64,000 nt of DNA, from the NCBI RefSeq assembly GCF_001261775.1, contig NZ_LN868536.1:62001-126000 (forward strand). Reading direction: 5' to 3'. Below are positions 63,590-64,000 of the stretch, piece after piece; the stretch's first letter is position 1; each line of letters begins with the position of its first letter. The translations under genes were made by a program, and so were the position numbers. The DNA is from Anaeromassilibacillus senegalensis. GTDB lineage: Bacteria > Bacillota > Clostridia > Oscillospirales > Acutalibacteraceae. The notes under the pieces were generated by a model. That model was not told the origin of the DNA, made no database searches, and saw only the letters and a program-made list of their open reading frames with translations.

Positions 63590-64000
63590 ATGGCATATTC
63601 AGACCTGGAGCTTTTGGCACGCATCGTCAAATGTGAGGCGGGGGGCGAGGGAGAGAACGGGATGAAGGCGGTAGCCTCGGTGGTGATGAACCGGGTAAAC
63701 GTAACATACGGGGAGTATGGGCGGTTCAATACTGTCCGGGAAGTGGTCTTTCAGCCCCGCCAGTTCACCTGCGCAATGGAGACGGTCAGGGGGCGCTATA
63801 ACTCCCAGAACATCTATAACATGGCATTGGAGCAGGTCAACTGGGACATCGCCGAGTGGGCCATGGCGGGCAACCGCCTGACCAACCTGGGTATCGCCCT
63901 TTGGTTTTTCAATCCTTTTAGCCCCAATTGCCGAAACAATTTCCCCTCCCGTGTGGGAGAATTCGTCATCCGCATCGGTGACCACTGCTTCTATAACCCG
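63590..64000 (+). CDS. SleB/CwlJ-type cell wall hydrolase (partial)
   Basis: First 137 residues; the frame runs off the window. TTAGGAGGG precedes the ATG. The SleB-fold catalytic start ELLARIVKCEAGGEGENGMKAVASVVMNRV contains the key Glu in KCEA; FQPRQFTCAM and ALWFFNP follow. No signal peptide or peptidoglycan-binding domain precedes it, as in CwlJ, which sits in the spore coat and degrades cortex during germination. A phage endolysin is an alternative. Confidence 0.85.
   Translation, partial: MAYSDLELLARIVKCEAGGEGENGMKAVASVVMNRVNVTYGEYGRFNTVREVVFQPRQFTCAMETVRGRYNSQNIYNMALEQVNWDIAEWAMAGNRLTNLGIALWFFNPFSPNCRNNFPSRVGEFVIRIGDHCFYNP

Overview
This window looks like a chromosomal segment of a GC-rich, endospore-forming Clostridia member, probably of the Oscillospirales/Ruminococcaceae type. 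This is inferred from low-GC-phylum gene families (PcsB/CwlO-type FtsEX hydrolases, MsmX-type ATPase, CdaR/PucR regulator, YpeB and a SleB/CwlJ-type hydrolase, DegV, Clostridia-style M42 peptidases and the YnbB-like PLP enzyme), strong AGGAGG ribosome-binding sites, and sigma-A promoters with 16-18 bp spacers. No species call is possible without a search.

Layout. 1-5.2 kb: the tail of an unidentified gene, a diverged 242-bp tandem duplication holding two terminators, a ROK regulator, a divergent rRNA pseudouridine synthase, a sugar-ABC ATPase and a CdaR-like regulator. 5.4-11.3 kb: ftsE-ftsX, two paralogous coiled-coil/M23 hydrolases and an S41 protease homologue whose catalytic Ser and Lys are both replaced. 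11.4-13.5 kb: greA and lysS. 13.9-17.6 kb: branched-chain amino acid genes ilvD and leuCD. 18.1-22.2 kb: two-component system plus HtrA protease. 22.2-24.7 kb: a small AT-rich island, degV and a methyltransferase. 24.9-35.1 kb: a tightly coupled phage-derived cassette with packaging, head and contractile baseplate genes but no sheath, tube, tape measure, integrase or lysis genes. 35.1-38.7 kb: hflX, a flavin reductase-like gene and two paralogous lipoproteins. 38.9-48.1 kb: a nearly complete arginine cluster (argG, argH, argC, argJ, argB, argD, argF) with an ArgR-box-like site before argG and an ogt-type gene inside. 48.3-51.1 kb: lipoprotein and FUSC-type membrane protein. 51.4-53.0 kb: an AT-rich island of small regulators and a SLOG protein. 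53.5-64 kb: ypeB, murD, a broken and an intact M42 peptidase, GNAT, a DUF6440-like gene, a PLP lyase, tRNA-Leu(UAG), a large lipoprotein and the start of a SleB/CwlJ-type hydrolase.

Hairpin-rich intergenic repeats recur across the window in both orientations. Two inverted copies bracket the AT-rich island at 51.4-53.0 kb, and one contains a 90-bp sequence in three tandem copies.

The observations most worth following up are the tailless head-plus-baseplate cassette, the catalytically dead S41 homologue in the ftsEX neighbourhood, the M42 gene interrupted by an antisense ABC-exporter fragment between 25-bp duplications, the repeat family, the Xre-SLOG unit with twin AAGGG-N5-CCCTT operators, and a tandem structured motif ahead of argB. 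All assignments come from reading the sequence and remembered family signatures; no database search was run.
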